Source: Clostridia bacterium
Lineage (GTDB): Bacteria > Bacillota > Clostridia > Oscillospirales > Acutalibacteraceae
Length of the DNA: 64,000 nucleotides
NCBI GenBank assembly: GCA_017502085.1
Contig: JAFVVQ010000025.1
Location: 62,001 to 126,000 of the forward strand
Direction of reading: 5' to 3'
Made by a program: the position numbers and the translations under genes. Below are positions 41,673 through 50,412 of the stretch, piece by piece; within the stretch, counting starts at the first letter, position 1; every line of letters begins with the position of its first letter. Below the pieces are notes generated by a model. That model was given only the letters and a program-made list of their open reading frames with translations, was not told where the DNA came from and made no database searches.

Positions 41673-42539
41673 TTGATAGATGTTAACGGCAATAAAATTC
41701 TCAATGAAGATGAGCGCAGATTGGAAGACAGTGATTTTATATTAAGCGAAATAAAATTCTTTTATAAAGGCTTTATCAAATCGCCCGATGCGGATAAAGC
41801 GGGGACTATTGCATGGAAAATACAGGAATATCTGGTAGCAGACGGCGGGTCTGAAGAAATAAAGGATATCCTTGAAAAGCTTTTTGATTATTCGGAGCAA
41901 AGCGACGATATCGATTTTCTTTCAAAGCTGATGGTTGTGCTGAAATCTTTTTCTGAAGAACAGGGTGAGTCCGATGAAGAAAAGGAATATGCGGCCGAAA
42001 TACGACAGAAAGCATTGATTCTGTATGACAGAATTTGTGAGATCAATCCGTCGGATTATAACCTGTGCGTCAGAGTGCTGGATTACACCAGAACGATTGA
42101 TGCACTGAAAAAAATCAGTGAAGAAAGGCGTCCGACAGACCGCATTTCCATACTGCTTGAAAAGGCGGAGGATTTTTACGGTCAGATCAAAGAGACACGG
42201 ACTCATATATATTATTATACGGGTCAGCGGCTTTATATCACGAAATATCTTTTCCTGATTTCCGTCAGAACTTCGGATCGCAAATTGGTTGCGGATTCAA
42301 TACGCAAAAGTATTCACTGTGCAAGAAACAGTTATGAAACTGAAAGAAAAATTTCGGATCTGAAATTTCTTGCACGTTGCTACTTGAGTTATATTTCAAT
42401 GGCATCGTTCTCTTATGCCGAAGAGGAGGATAACCTTGATGTTCTGGCAGCCTGGCTTGAAGAAGCGGATAACGGTCAGGATGATGATCTGACGGAGCTT
42501 CTTGAAAAAATCAGAAAGCGTATCAGATCTTTCAGATAA
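41673..42539 (+). CDS. Helical, TPR-like protein in the VirD4-like operon
   Basis: A 288-residue acidic, almost fully helical protein without a known motif; regular helix pairs (for example ALILYDRICEINPSDYNL and ISILLEKAEDFYGQI) suggest a TPR-type scaffold. The start is unsettled. TTG 41673 keeps the frame, but a GAGGAG-backed ATG at 41663 is one base out of frame and stops after seven codons, so either TTG is used or there is a one-base indel. It starts 26 bases after the VirD4-like gene. Confidence 0.6.
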   Translation: MIDVNGNKILNEDERRLEDSDFILSEIKFFYKGFIKSPDADKAGTIAWKIQEYLVADGGSEEIKDILEKLFDYSEQSDDIDFLSKLMVVLKSFSEEQGESDEEKEYAAEIRQKALILYDRICEINPSDYNLCVRVLDYTRTIDALKKISEERRPTDRISILLEKAEDFYGQIKETRTHIYYYTGQRLYITKYLFLISVRTSDRKLVADSIRKSIHCARNSYETERKISDLKFLARCYLSYISMASFSYAEEEDNLDVLAAWLEEADNGQDDDLTELLEKIRKRIRSFR

Positions 42540-42572
42540 ATCAAAAACAGTTGGTTTTTTGAGGTGATATTA

Positions 42573-42788
42573 ATGTTCGAACCGTGGCAATTGGGTATGA
42601 TTGATGAGGCGGGATATAACGGTATCAATGACGGCCACATTGAAAAAATTGCGGAATCGTTACTGTCAACGGGTAAAACGGAGATAGACCGAAGCACTTT
42701 TGAAAATCATTGCCGCCAGAACGGTATCAATCCGTCGAACTTCACTCAGTCAGACCTTGACAGACTGCAGAAAAGACTGAATAAATAA
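42573..42788 (+). CDS. 71-residue protein, last gene of the VirD4-like operon
   Basis: A small acidic/helical protein (MFEPWQLGMIDEAGYNGIND) ending in a basic helix (LDRLQKRLNK). No family recognised. GAGGTG is seven bases before ATG 42573; an in-frame GTG is part of that site. It lies 33 bases after the helical protein and ends at a strong terminator, so it belongs to the operon. Confidence 0.6.
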   Translation: MFEPWQLGMIDEAGYNGINDGHIEKIAESLLSTGKTEIDRSTFENHCRQNGINPSNFTQSDLDRLQKRLNK

Positions 42789-42803
42789 CTGAAAATGTAA
42801 AAG

Positions 42804-42846
42804 CACCGCAGTCGAGGTTATTTATCGATTGCGGTGTTGTTTTTTC
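42804..42846 (+). terminator. Terminator of the VirD4-like operon
   Basis: A 12-bp stem (42804-42815 with 42825-42836) followed by TTGTTTTTT. Confidence 0.85.
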
Positions 42847-42951
42847 AGGCAAATCTTAATGAAAAATTAAGGTTTTTTCTGTTGCATCCGGATGTAAAAA
42901 AATATATAATAACCAATATTGTATTTTAAGAAGAAACGGAGAACAGAGAAA

Positions 42952-43971
42952 ATGCTTCAGATTTTTGTAATTATGAGGGGAATAGTACGTACCCTGACGG
43001 CGCTGATAATGGTACTTCCCATGGTTTCAACAATGTGCCTGCCTGATATGCCGTGGGTGAAAAACGAAATCAATCCCGATGCGGTCAACCCCTATATAAC
43101 CGAAGACGGAGACCCCGACGTTTCAGCTCATCGTTCGGGTGCGGGTATTGCTCCGCAGAATACTCTTATGGCATTTGAAAAGGTTATTGAAGAAAACAAC
43201 ACCCTCGGTGTTGATACATTCGAGTTTGACGTTCAGATTACTGCCGACGGTGAGCTTATCGTGCTTCACGACCTCACATACGACAGCACGACGAATGCGG
43301 TCGAATATTTCGGTCACAAAAACGTTTATGCTTCAAGCCTGACTTTTGAAGAAGCTCAGGTACTCAATATGGGTGAGAATTTCTCAATTGACGGAGAATA
43401 TCCTTACAGAGGTCTCAGGGGTGACGATATCCCCTATAATCTCAGAGTTGCAAAGTGCGATGATATAATCGATTATATCGAGGCTAACAGCAACGGCAGA
43501 AAATACAGATACATAATCGAAAACAAGGGCGAGGGCAAAGACGGAGAGAGAGCCGCTGACAGGCTTTATGAAATAATCACCGAAAGAAGTCTGCAGGACA
43601 GAGTTATCTGGGCTTCCGATGAGCAGGACGTTTCAAAATATATGGAAGAAACATATCCCGATATATCACGCTCTGCAAACATTCTTGAGGTTTTCAATTT
43701 CTACGTTTTCTGCAGAATGGGATGGGATCTCGATGACCTTGACCCAACTTATGTTGCACTGCAGATTCCCTACGGAGACAGTGCCGCGGGCGGTATCATC
43801 AATCTGGGTTCAAAACAAGTAATCAACTATGCTCACAAATATGATATCGCAGTTCAGTATTGGACAATTAACGATGCCGATGACGTAAAGTATCTGACCC
43901 GAAACGGTGCAGATTGCATTATGACCGACTATCCTCAAATGGCGTTTGAGGCAATGAAAGAATGTCAGTGA
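42952..43971 (+). CDS. Glycerophosphodiester phosphodiesterase, exported
   Basis: A 339-residue GDPD that hydrolyses glycerophosphodiesters to glycerol-3-phosphate and an alcohol. An N-terminal hydrophobic segment (about 3-28) anchors or exports it. Catalytic motifs are HRSGAGIAPQNT (His, Arg, Asn), FEFDVQITADGELIVLHD (metal Glu/Asp and catalytic His) and IENKGEG. YWTINDADD is near the C-terminus. I chose ATG 42952 with CGGAGAACAGAG upstream; the open frame begins earlier with a TTG. A second GDPD is at 53798-54640. Confidence 0.9.
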   Translation: MLQIFVIMRGIVRTLTALIMVLPMVSTMCLPDMPWVKNEINPDAVNPYITEDGDPDVSAHRSGAGIAPQNTLMAFEKVIEENNTLGVDTFEFDVQITADGELIVLHDLTYDSTTNAVEYFGHKNVYASSLTFEEAQVLNMGENFSIDGEYPYRGLRGDDIPYNLRVAKCDDIIDYIEANSNGRKYRYIIENKGEGKDGERAADRLYEIITERSLQDRVIWASDEQDVSKYMEETYPDISRSANILEVFNFYVFCRMGWDLDDLDPTYVALQIPYGDSAAGGIINLGSKQVINYAHKYDIAVQYWTINDADDVKYLTRNGADCIMTDYPQMAFEAMKECQ

Positions 43972-43977
43972 GAAAAA

Positions 43978-44025
43978 ACAGCACCCCGCAGTTGGTATGA
44001 TGCCGGCTGCGGGGTGCTTGTTGTA
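43978..44025 (+). terminator. Terminator of the first GDPD gene
   Basis: An 11-bp GC-rich stem (43981-43991 with 44007-44017), extended by TTGG/CCGG near the loop, with a weak T run. Its CGCAGTTGGTA segment recurs in the terminator at 46936. Confidence 0.7.
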
Positions 44026-44103
44026 ATCGGACAGGCACTGACGGTTTGAAACCGTTTGAACAACCCGTACGGTATATTTTTTTGAATTTAAAATTAATAG
44101 TGC

Positions 44104-44132
44104 TTGTAAGTTCCTGAAAATTATAGTAAAAT
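44104..44132 (+). promoter_or_regulatory. Promoter of the CrtI-like / reductase pair
   Basis: TTGTAA (44104-44109), a 17-base spacer, and TAAAAT (44127-44132). Confidence 0.6.
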
Positions 44133-44170
44133 ATAAAAATGCACGATATTATTATGAAAGAAGTGTAAAT

Positions 44171-45715
44171 ATGATAAAGAATTATGATGCAATTGTTATC
44201 GGTGCCGGTAATGGCGGACTCGTTGCTTCGGCACGTCTAGCCAAAGAAGGAAAAAAGACGTTGCTTATCGAACGCCATAATCTTCCGGGCGGTTTCGCCA
44301 CAAGCTTTGTAAGAGGCAGATTTGAATTCGAAGCATCGCTGCATGAGCTTTGCGGCGTCGGACCTATCACGGGGAAATCACCGCTTCAGAAAATATTTGA
44401 AGAAGTCGGCGCAGCAGATAAGATAGAATGGGTTTCGCTTGATGAGGCATTCAGACTGATCACATTAAACGAAAATGACAAGTGCGACTACTCAATGCCT
44501 TTGGGTAAAGAAGCATTTATCAACAAGCTTGAGGAATATGATCCCGGATCTTCTGCCGTCGTCAGAAAGATTTTTGACCTTATCGAAAGCATTGAAAAAA
44601 CGCTGGATTTTGTAGATAATATCGATGATTTCAAACCCTCGATGATAAAAGAAATCTTTTCCGAGCACACAGAGTTTCTCAAGGTTGCAAACTATTCTGT
44701 TGACGAGGTGCTTAAGGCATTCGGGGCAAGCAAAACAACAAGAGATATACTCAACGGATATTGGTGCTACCTCGGTCAGCCTACGGATGAGCTGAACGTT
44801 ATTCACTATTTTACAATGCTTCACGCATACATCATAGACGGCGCTGTTATTCCGAGAGGAAGAAGCCACCAGATAAGCACGGCGTTGCTTGAAGCATTCA
44901 CCGAAAACGGCGGTGAAGCCTGGTTCAACACAAGCGTTACAAAAATAATTGTCAAAGACGGGGTCGCAACAGGCGTTGTTCTTGATAACGGCACTCAGAT
45001 TAACGCTAAGGCGGTAATCTGTAACGCTTCACCGTACAATGCATTCACAAAACTGATGGATGAAAAAGACATCCCCGAGAAGTTCAAAAAAGAGGTGAAT
45101 GCAAGAACACTGTCATCAAAAGGCTTTGCGGTATTTCTTGGTCTTAATCGCTCGGCAGATGAACTCGGACTTAACAACCATACATATTTCATCTATCCCA
45201 ACAACGATAACCGACAGTGCTATGAGTTGAGCAAGAAGCTTGAAACAAACGACGTTCAGGCAACGGTATGTCTTAACAGAGCTTTTGATGATTGTTCGCC
45301 CGAGGGTACAAGTATACTCTATATGACGTCTATTTTTGCCGGTGATGAATGGAGCAAGGTTTCCGTTGCGGATTATCATAAAACAAAAACTGCATTTGCG
45401 GAAAAAATGATAGATAATTTTGAAAAAGCAACAGGTATTGCAATCCGTGATTATATTGAAGAAATAGAAATTGCAGCACCGATGACCTACGCACGTTATA
45501 CCGACGCCCCTGCCGGAACGATTTACGGATATGAATCAAGCAAGGAAGACGGTATTGTCAAGCGAATCGTTTTTGACCTGATAGAAAAAGGTATGCCGGG
45601 ACTCTATTTTGCAGGCGGTTATACCGTCAGACATATGGGATATTCACCCAGCTATACAACAGGCAATCTGGCGGCAAAGGCTGCAATCCTCGCTATGGAA
45701 AAGGAGGCAAAGTGA
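44171..45715 (+). CDS. CrtI-like FAD-dependent oxidoreductase
   Basis: A 514-residue flavoprotein of the phytoene-desaturase / carotene-isomerase / retinol-saturase family. The N-terminal FAD motif is VIGAGNGGLVASARLAKEGK followed by LIERHNLPGGFATSF. The C-terminal family motif is LYFAGGYTVRHMGYSPSYTTG. Members reduce, desaturate or isomerise polyprenoid or other lipid double bonds. No phytoene synthase is seen, so carotenoid synthesis is not supported. It overlaps the start of a ferredoxin-type reductase gene, its likely electron partner. Confidence 0.82.
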   Translation: MIKNYDAIVIGAGNGGLVASARLAKEGKKTLLIERHNLPGGFATSFVRGRFEFEASLHELCGVGPITGKSPLQKIFEEVGAADKIEWVSLDEAFRLITLNENDKCDYSMPLGKEAFINKLEEYDPGSSAVVRKIFDLIESIEKTLDFVDNIDDFKPSMIKEIFSEHTEFLKVANYSVDEVLKAFGASKTTRDILNGYWCYLGQPTDELNVIHYFTMLHAYIIDGAVIPRGRSHQISTALLEAFTENGGEAWFNTSVTKIIVKDGVATGVVLDNGTQINAKAVICNASPYNAFTKLMDEKDIPEKFKKEVNARTLSSKGFAVFLGLNRSADELGLNNHTYFIYPNNDNRQCYELSKKLETNDVQATVCLNRAFDDCSPEGTSILYMTSIFAGDEWSKVSVADYHKTKTAFAEKMIDNFEKATGIAIRDYIEEIEIAAPMTYARYTDAPAGTIYGYESSKEDGIVKRIVFDLIEKGMPGLYFAGGYTVRHMGYSPSYTTGNLAAKAAILAMEKEAK

Positions 45716-46884
45716 TGAGCAAGAAAAAGTTTTCCGTAAACGGCAATTTCAAAGACAGCATTAACACCGTAAAGCTTTTGACAGAGAGAAAAAAGTTTAT
45801 AGGCAGTGCGCCTGCTGTTCTGCCGACCCGTACAGATGATTTCGGCGTTAACAAAGTTGCAAAGAGCCTTCACCCCAAAGAGCAAAAACTTGTTATCAGC
45901 AGAATTGAGGAGCATGCGGATATTGCAAAAAGCTACTATTTTAAAAGCGAATCTGCGCCTCTTGCGTATTTCAAAGCCGGTCAGTATCTCACCTTCAGGC
46001 TTGAAATCGGCAATTCGGTTGTTACCCGTTCATATTCAATAGCATCTTCTCCCGCAAGCGCATTGAACGGAGAATATCAGATAACTGTCAAACGCATCAG
46101 CGACGGATTTGTTTCCGACTATATTCTTGACAATTGGAATGTCGGTGACAGTGTAACCGCCTATGCTCCTGAAGGAAATATGACATACAATCCGTTGAGA
46201 GATGCCGGAACAATAGTTGCCATTGCAGGTGGCAGCGGCATAACACCTTTCCTTTCACTTGCCAGAGCAATCGATCAGGGTGATGAAGCTTGCTCACTCA
46301 CCTTGCTTTACGGTTGCAGAAATTCAGACGAAATTCTGTTCAAATCAGAGCTGGATTCACTTGCGGAAAAGAACGGTAAGATCAACGTTGTCTATGTGCT
46401 CAGCCATAGTGATGAGGAGGGCTATGAAAAGGGATTTGTCGGTGCGGATGTCATCAGAAAATACGCACCCGAAGGCAAATACAGTATTTTTGTATGCGGT
46501 CCCGGCGGATTATATAAATTCCTTGAAACAGAGCTTCCGAAATTGGGACTGGAAAAGAAATACATACGCTTTGAGGTTTTTTCGTCCGGCAAGAAAGCAG
46601 AAGATCCGAAAAAATTCAGCATTAAGGTTATCAACCGCGGCGAAGAAACTGAAATTAAAGCAAACAGCAACGAAACCGTGCTTTGTGCATTTGAGCGAGC
46701 AGGTATAGAAGTTCCCGCAAGATGCCACACGGGTGAATGCGGTTTTTGCAGAAGTAAGCTGGTCAGTGGCAAGGTTTATATACCCGAGGGCGAGGATAAG
46801 CGCCGTATAGCGGATATGCAGTTCAACTTTATACATCCGTGTTGCTGTTTCCCCGAAAGCGACCTCGTTGTAAGAATTAATTAA
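45715..46884 (+). CDS. FAD/NAD(P) reductase with C-terminal [2Fe-2S] domain
   Basis: A 389-residue flavoprotein. After an N-terminal extension of about 60 residues comes the ferredoxin-reductase FAD domain (RSYSIASSP) and NAD(P) domain (AIAGGSGITPFLSLAR, VCGPGGLY). A plant-type [2Fe-2S] ferredoxin ends it (ARCHTGECGFCRSKLVSG, then a Cys cluster HPCCCF). It should pass electrons from NAD(P)H to the CrtI-like enzyme upstream. GGAGG is seven bases before ATG 45715; an in-frame GTG is three bases upstream. The ATG shares one base with the previous stop. Confidence 0.87.
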   Translation: MSKKKFSVNGNFKDSINTVKLLTERKKFIGSAPAVLPTRTDDFGVNKVAKSLHPKEQKLVISRIEEHADIAKSYYFKSESAPLAYFKAGQYLTFRLEIGNSVVTRSYSIASSPASALNGEYQITVKRISDGFVSDYILDNWNVGDSVTAYAPEGNMTYNPLRDAGTIVAIAGGSGITPFLSLARAIDQGDEACSLTLLYGCRNSDEILFKSELDSLAEKNGKINVVYVLSHSDEEGYEKGFVGADVIRKYAPEGKYSIFVCGPGGLYKFLETELPKLGLEKKYIRFEVFSSGKKAEDPKKFSIKVINRGEETEIKANSNETVLCAFERAGIEVPARCHTGECGFCRSKLVSGKVYIPEGEDKRRIADMQFNFIHPCCCFPESDLVVRIN

Positions 46885-46935
46885 CGGTTTGTTGCAATCG
46901 CAACGAGTATTTACTAAATATGTTAATATAAATAA

Positions 46936-46980
46936 AACTTCGCAGTTGGTACGATTGTATCAACTGCGGAGTTTTTTTCT
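46936..46980 (+). terminator. Terminator of the CrtI-like / reductase pair
   Basis: A 13-bp stem (46936-46948 with 46961-46973), extending inward as GTAC/GTAT around a GATT loop, with seven T residues. Confidence 0.85.
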
Positions 46981-47259
46981 GACTAATGGCAGCATATCTG
47001 ATATAACCAAGATTTGTGTAACAAAACCGCTATATTATCGGATAGGCAAACACAGTATTCGGTATGATATTTATTCCGTTTTGTGATGAATGCCTTGCAG
47101 TTTCTTTCTCTCTGTTATGGCGGCAGATGAGTTTGACGGATACATAAAATTTTTGCTAGGTTTAAAATTCACAGATTGTTAACAAATAAAAATTCACATT
47201 TTTCAGTTTTATTTTGTTTCTTTAATGGATGTTATCGAAAAAAGGAGGTGTTTTTTGGC
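46981..47259. other. AT-rich gap before the ECF sigma gene
   Basis: No gene is seen. It must hold the promoter of the ECF operon, but there is no sigma-A site with standard spacing. An autoregulated ECF promoter could lie here; I cannot pick one with confidence. Confidence 0.5.
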
Positions 47260-47751
47260 TTGTCGCAAAAACTGATTAAATCGGAAGAAGAAATAAAAGA
47301 GCTTGTAGGTAAATACAGCTCTTTGATTTTCAGAATATCTTACTGTATTCTTTGCAATACGGACGATGCAGAGGATGCTGTTCAGGAAACATTTCTCAGA
47401 TATATCACCAAAGCTCCCGAATTCAACAGTGAAGAACACCGAAAAGCGTGGTTGATAAAGGTTTCGGCAAATATAAGTAAAAATATGCTTATGTTCCGGT
47501 TGAAAAGAGAAACGGTTAACATAGACAATGTGGAAAATATCGGAATAAGCGAAAATGATTATGAAACTTTTGAGCTTATAATGAGTTTGCCCGCAAAGCA
47601 TAAAATTGTTATGACTCTTTATTATGTTGAGGGCTACAAAAGCAAGGAAATCGCAGAAATAATCGGTATAAGCGAAGAAACCGTCAGAAAACGTCTTCAA
47701 AAAGGACGAGAATTATTGAGAAAAGAGTTTGAAAAGGAGAAATTACTGTGA
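47260..47751 (+). CDS. ECF-type RNA polymerase sigma factor
   Basis: A 163-residue extracytoplasmic-function sigma factor. Region 2 is at about 15-80 (NTDDAEDAVQETFLRYITKA). Region 4 is at about 105-160 (LPAKHKIVMTLYYVEGYKSK then EIAEIIGISEETVRKRL). The start is TTG 47260 with AGGAGGTG nine bases upstream; the open frame further up contains no family sequence. Its stop overlaps the next gene, a likely membrane anti-sigma factor, by four bases (GTGA). I infer that this sigma drives its own operon with the acyl-CoA ligase and PlsC. Confidence 0.88.
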   Translation: MSQKLIKSEEEIKELVGKYSSLIFRISYCILCNTDDAEDAVQETFLRYITKAPEFNSEEHRKAWLIKVSANISKNMLMFRLKRETVNIDNVENIGISENDYETFELIMSLPAKHKIVMTLYYVEGYKSKEIAEIIGISEETVRKRLQKGRELLRKEFEKEKLL

Positions 47752-47966
47752 TTGACCAAGAAATCAGAGAGTATATAAGATTGATCAGTTCCCTTTCCCT
47801 CAAACAGTCAAGCAAAGAGCGAATTGCGGATTTGCTGATTCAAAGGGTTACGGACAGAAAAGAAATATCAGGTAAATATGTTGCGGCGGCATCTGCCGTG
47901 GCATTTTTAGTGGTCAGTACATTTCTGATTGCCCGCGGAATGAAACAAGATGTAAACATAATGTGA
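47748..47966 (+). CDS. Putative anti-sigma factor, single membrane helix
   Basis: A 72-residue protein: a short helical cytoplasmic domain (about 1-42), one membrane helix (about 44-63), and a short external tail. It starts with GTG overlapping the sigma stop (GTGA), the usual arrangement of an ECF sigma with its membrane anti-sigma. The cytoplasmic part is shorter than typical anti-sigma domains, so it may need a partner or act only as a sensor. No named family recognised. Confidence 0.55.
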   Translation: MIDQEIREYIRLISSLSLKQSSKERIADLLIQRVTDRKEISGKYVAAASAVAFLVVSTFLIARGMKQDVNIM

Positions 47967-47977
47967 GGAAAAAAGAA

Positions 47978-49693
47978 ATGAATATGGTGTCAAAAAATCC
48001 GTTTTTAAATTGTGAAAACAGCAAGCTTCCTCTTGGTTTTGAGGTTCCCGACACTTCAATGTTCGGTATGCTTAAAATTACAGCAAAAAACCAACCGGAA
48101 TCTTTGGCTTATGAGTATTTCGGAACAAAATGCACATATGCAAATTTAGTGAAAAGAATTGAAAAAATTTCCGGTGCATATTATGCTTTGGGCGTTCGCA
48201 AAGGCGATATTGTTACAATTATTATGCCTAACACACCCGAAGCGGTTATCAGCATTTATGCTCTTAACAGAATAGGCGCGGTTGCAAACATTCTGCACCC
48301 TCTTTCCGCACAGGAGGAGATAAAGAATCACATAAACAGAGTCGCCAGTAAGGTTTTGCTGTGTGTAGATATCAGCACCGAAAAGATTTCCGAAATCATT
48401 GACGAAACTCCTGTTAAAAAGGTAATTGTTGCCTCTGCCGGGGATTCTATGCCTTTTGTGATGAAAACGCTTTATGCTCTTAAATGCATAAAAAATTTCA
48501 AATATGATAAGGAAGATAAAAGATATATTTCGTGGAGCAGTTTTTCTGAAAAATCAGGAAGTGTTGCGGAATACAACTCCAAGGGCGACGAAAACAAGGA
48601 AGTGGCCGTTATTCTTCACAGCGGCGGCACAACCGGCACTCCGAAAGATATAATGCTGTCAAACTATAACTTCAATGCTTTCGGCATACAAGCGGTGCTT
48701 ACGCTGAGAGATGTTAAATCCGGCGATAAGATCCTTGCGATCCTGCCGATTTTCCACGGCTTCGGCTTGGGCGTTTGCGTTCACGTGTCATTCTGCTTCG
48801 GCGCGTGCTCGGTTTTGATTCCGCAGTTTAATGCAAGCAAGTTTGCGAGCATTCTGAAAAAATACAAGCCGACAATGCTTTTCGGTGTTCCCACACTTTA
48901 TGATGCATTGCTTAAAGCAAAGGGTGCCGAAAAAATTGATTTCTCATTCCTTAAATATGCTGTCAGTGGCGGCGATACTCTGCCCGAAAAGCTTGAAAAA
49001 AGCGTTAATGATTTCTTTGCGGCGCACAACTCAAATGTAAAAATCTGTGAGGGTTACGGTATGACCGAGGGTCTTGCTGCGCTAAGCCTTTCGGTTGGTA
49101 ACAACTATAAATCAAGAACAATCGGAAAACCTCTCATCGGAACCGAAATGTGCATTGTTGAACCGGGAACAATTAATGTTCTTCCGGCAGGGGAGGACGG
49201 CGAACTTTGTGTCAGCGGACCGACGGTTATGATAGGTTACAGAAATAATCCCATTGAAACAGAGAATGCTTTACGCGTTCATTCTGACGGTAAGGTTTGG
49301 CTTCATACAGGCGATATGGCCGCTATTGATGGTGACGGTTTTGTTCATTACAAGCTCAGAATAAAGAGAATGATGATAACTTCGGGATTCAATGTTTATC
49401 CCACTCAGATTGAAAGCGTTGTCGAAGAACTGGGTTTTGTTGAAAAATGCGTTGTTGTTTCGGTTCCGCATCAGTATAAAAAAGAGGTTGCAAAGGCTTA
49501 TATCGTCCTTAAAAACGGAAAAGAAAAAAGCGATAAAACCAAAGAAGAAATCCGTGAATACTGCAAAAAGAAGCTTATGCATTACAGTGTTCCTTACATA
49601 TATGAATTTGTTGATATTCTTCCCAAAACGGCCTATAACAAGATTGATTTCATGAAATTACAAAAAGAAAGTGAAATGGAGGTCGTTTCCTAA
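47978..49693 (+). CDS. Acyl-CoA synthetase / AMP-dependent ligase
   Basis: A 571-residue ANL-family enzyme that activates a carboxylic acid as acyl-AMP and then transfers it, probably to CoA. Motifs: HSGGTTGTPKDIMLS (P-loop), GYGMTEGLAALS, LHTGDMAAIDGDGFVHY and RIKRMMITSGFNVYP. The start is ATG 47978 with GAGGAAAAAA in front. It is 11 bases after the anti-sigma gene, and its stop shares a base with the plsC start, so a lipid-acylation role in one operon is likely. Confidence 0.85.
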   Translation: MNMVSKNPFLNCENSKLPLGFEVPDTSMFGMLKITAKNQPESLAYEYFGTKCTYANLVKRIEKISGAYYALGVRKGDIVTIIMPNTPEAVISIYALNRIGAVANILHPLSAQEEIKNHINRVASKVLLCVDISTEKISEIIDETPVKKVIVASAGDSMPFVMKTLYALKCIKNFKYDKEDKRYISWSSFSEKSGSVAEYNSKGDENKEVAVILHSGGTTGTPKDIMLSNYNFNAFGIQAVLTLRDVKSGDKILAILPIFHGFGLGVCVHVSFCFGACSVLIPQFNASKFASILKKYKPTMLFGVPTLYDALLKAKGAEKIDFSFLKYAVSGGDTLPEKLEKSVNDFFAAHNSNVKICEGYGMTEGLAALSLSVGNNYKSRTIGKPLIGTEMCIVEPGTINVLPAGEDGELCVSGPTVMIGYRNNPIETENALRVHSDGKVWLHTGDMAAIDGDGFVHYKLRIKRMMITSGFNVYPTQIESVVEELGFVEKCVVVSVPHQYKKEVAKAYIVLKNGKEKSDKTKEEIREYCKKKLMHYSVPYIYEFVDILPKTAYNKIDFMKLQKESEMEVVS

Positions 49694-50343
49694 TGGCAAA
49701 AAAGCCGAGAACTTGGGGCTACAGACTTCTTAAACCTCTTCTTCTGACTTTGTTTTCTCTCTATTATAGTCCCCGTGTATTCGGAAAGGGCAACATACCC
49801 AAAAAGGGTGCTGTTGTAATTTGCAGCAACCATAAGCATGTTCTTGATCAGTGCCTTGCCGCGCTTGCGACCGGCCGCCCGATAAACTATATGGCAAAGT
49901 CCCAATATTTCAAAGGAAAGTTTGCATGGTTTTTTAAGCTTACCGGTTGCATCTGCGTTAATCGTAACGGACATGATGAAGAGGCAAAAGCATCGGCTAA
50001 TGCCGTTCTTTCAAATGGCGGAGCTTTGGGTATTTTTCCCGAGGGCACAAGAAACAAAACCGATAATTTGATTGGCGAATTCAAATACGGTGCAGCTTCT
50101 CTTGCCTGCAAAAACGAGGCAATGATAGTACCGGTGGCGGTTTCGGGTGAATATAAATTCAGAAGCAAAACGCTTTGTTCAAGAATCGGAAAGCCTTTTT
50201 CAACAAAGGGTATGACTGTTGAACAGGCAAACGACCGCCTCCATAGGGAGGTTGTAAAACTCATAAAAGAGAATCTTGCTGACGGTTACGGCACCGCTGA
50301 AGAATTCGAAAGGGCAAAGCGCTATACTTTTCCCAAAAGTTGA
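49693..50343 (+). CDS. plsC: 1-acylglycerol-3-phosphate acyltransferase family (PlsC)
   Basis: A 216-residue membrane-associated acyltransferase. NHKHVLDQ carries the catalytic H-x4-D, and FPEGTR is the glycerol-phosphate binding motif. An N-terminal hydrophobic stretch (about 12-26) probably dips into the membrane. It overlaps the ligase stop by one base. In this ECF operon it may remodel membrane lipids using acyl groups activated by the upstream ligase; a housekeeping plsC may be elsewhere. Confidence 0.87.
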   Translation: MAKKPRTWGYRLLKPLLLTLFSLYYSPRVFGKGNIPKKGAVVICSNHKHVLDQCLAALATGRPINYMAKSQYFKGKFAWFFKLTGCICVNRNGHDEEAKASANAVLSNGGALGIFPEGTRNKTDNLIGEFKYGAASLACKNEAMIVPVAVSGEYKFRSKTLCSRIGKPFSTKGMTVEQANDRLHREVVKLIKENLADGYGTAEEFERAKRYTFPKS

Positions 50344-50412
50344 TTCGATTTTATAATTAATTTGCATTTATGCTCTAGGATTCTTTCTGTGGCGTGAAAC
50401 ATTAATAAATTT

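Noticed and set aside
40183..42788. An integrated conjugative element around the VirD4-like gene
   Set aside because: No integrase, relaxase, VirB4, single-strand binding protein or flanking repeats were found, and the operon has its own promoter and terminator among chromosomal genes.
44171..46884. A carotenoid biosynthesis cluster
   Set aside because: There is no phytoene synthase or prenyl transferase next to the CrtI-like gene, so only the oxidoreductase family can be stated.
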